7,221 bases of DNA. Source: Anaerotignum faecicola. GTDB lineage: Bacteria; Bacillota; Clostridia; Lachnospirales; Anaerotignaceae. The notes beneath the pieces are model-generated. The model ran no database searches. It had not been told where the DNA came from and saw only the letters and a list, made by a program, of their open reading frames with translations. Of the stretch, positions 6,795 to 7,221 are shown piece by piece. Each line of letters opens with the position of its first letter. Position 1 is the first letter of the stretch. A program made the translations under genes and the position numbers. The DNA is taken from the NCBI RefSeq assembly GCF_003865035.1, contig NZ_BHVZ01000013.1, positions 1 to 7,221 of the forward strand, written 5' to 3'.

Positions 6795-7221
6795 TTACTG
6801 CTGAAAACGGCTCAGGAAGGCTTTGGTACGTTCTTGCTGGGGATGATTGATGACCTGTTCGGGTTCGCCCTCCTCCACAATCACGCCCGCCATCCATAAA
6901 AATAATATGATCGGAAACATCCCTTGCAAAGGACATTTCATGTGTCACGATTACCATTGTCATGTGTTCCGCCGCCAAATCCTTGATAACCTTCAGAATT
7001 TCGCCCGTCAACTCAGGGTCAAGCGCGGAGGTCGGCTCGTCAAAGAAAAGAATTTTCGGCTTCATTGCCAATGCACGCGCAATGGAAACACGCTGCTGCT
7101 GTCCGCCCGAAAGCTCACAGGGATAAGCGTTTTCCTTGTCCGCCAGTCCCATTTTTTTCAGCAGCTCCCTTGCCTCGGCATAAATTTCCTCTTTTTTGCG
7201 CTTGCCGATCAGAATCGGCGG
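6795..7221 (-). CDS. Polar amino acid ABC transporter ATP-binding protein, C-terminal part (one frameshift)
   Basis: The cytoplasmic ATPase subunit of a PAAT-family (GlnQ/HisP/ArtP-like) amino acid importer. The last 141 codons are present; Walker A lies beyond the window edge. Visible in order: [16 protein letters not shown], the signature LSGGQQQR, Walker [15 protein letters not shown] with the D-loop, and the switch histidine in [17 protein letters not shown]. The frame breaks at about 6885-6890, where an extra G in a GGCGGGC context follows FMDGG. Removing it gives the family's usual tail, [16 protein letters not shown] then [12 protein letters not shown], with stop TAA at 6797-6795. The gene is followed after 12 nt by the racemase gene. 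The permease and binding protein are probably upstream, outside the window. The amino acid carried cannot be told from this fragment. Confidence 0.93.

Noticed and set aside
6081..6899. A 272-codon plus-strand open frame
   Set aside because: It lies opposite the racemase and the ABC ATPase, both with clear catalytic motifs; its composition (Ser, Pro, Arg, Phe) is that of a shadow.

Overview
The window looks like part of a low-to-mid GC Bacillota (Clostridia) chromosome, plausibly the Lachnospiraceae/Anaerotignaceae area. The grounds are strong AAGGAG-type ribosome binding sites, consensus TTGACA/TACAAT promoters, U-tailed intrinsic terminators, and the gene families present (MepA-type MATE, ArAE/FUSC, clostridial polar amino acid ABC transporter, stalk-domain surface protein). 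The exact taxon is inference. No phage, IS, CRISPR, rRNA or tRNA was seen.

The read carries many single-base indels. Most long genes are split into two or more frames, but the protein sequence continues smoothly from one frame to the next. I therefore annotate intact genes across the breaks and treat most breaks as sequence errors. The first 1.3 kb is far worse (at least a dozen breaks) than the rest (roughly zero to four per gene), as expected for a poor contig end; real decay of that gene is not excluded.

Layout: (1) 1-1321, plus strand: the 3' end of a secreted or surface protein ending in a copper-amine-oxidase-type stalk domain, followed by a GAAA-loop terminator. All later genes are on the minus strand and converge on it. 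(2) 2045-1444: a small lipoprotein with its own promoter and a terminator facing the plus-strand one. (3) 3541-2211: a MATE efflux pump behind a promoter and a leader of about 125 nt holding an inverted repeat and a complete intrinsic terminator, so conditional expression is likely. (4) 5811-4466 and 4438-3719: an apparent operon of a FUSC/ArAE-type membrane protein fused to a HAD-like domain with altered catalytic motifs, then tcdA, a tRNA t6A-modification enzyme. (5) 7221-6795 and 6782-5969: the end of a polar amino acid ABC transporter ATPase gene, then a DapF-fold racemase resembling staphylococcal CntK/histidine racemases, closed by a bidirectional terminator.

The most interesting points are the FUSC-HAD fusion with a predicted inactive HAD domain, the attenuator-like leader of the MATE gene, and the pairing of a CntK-like racemase with an amino acid importer.
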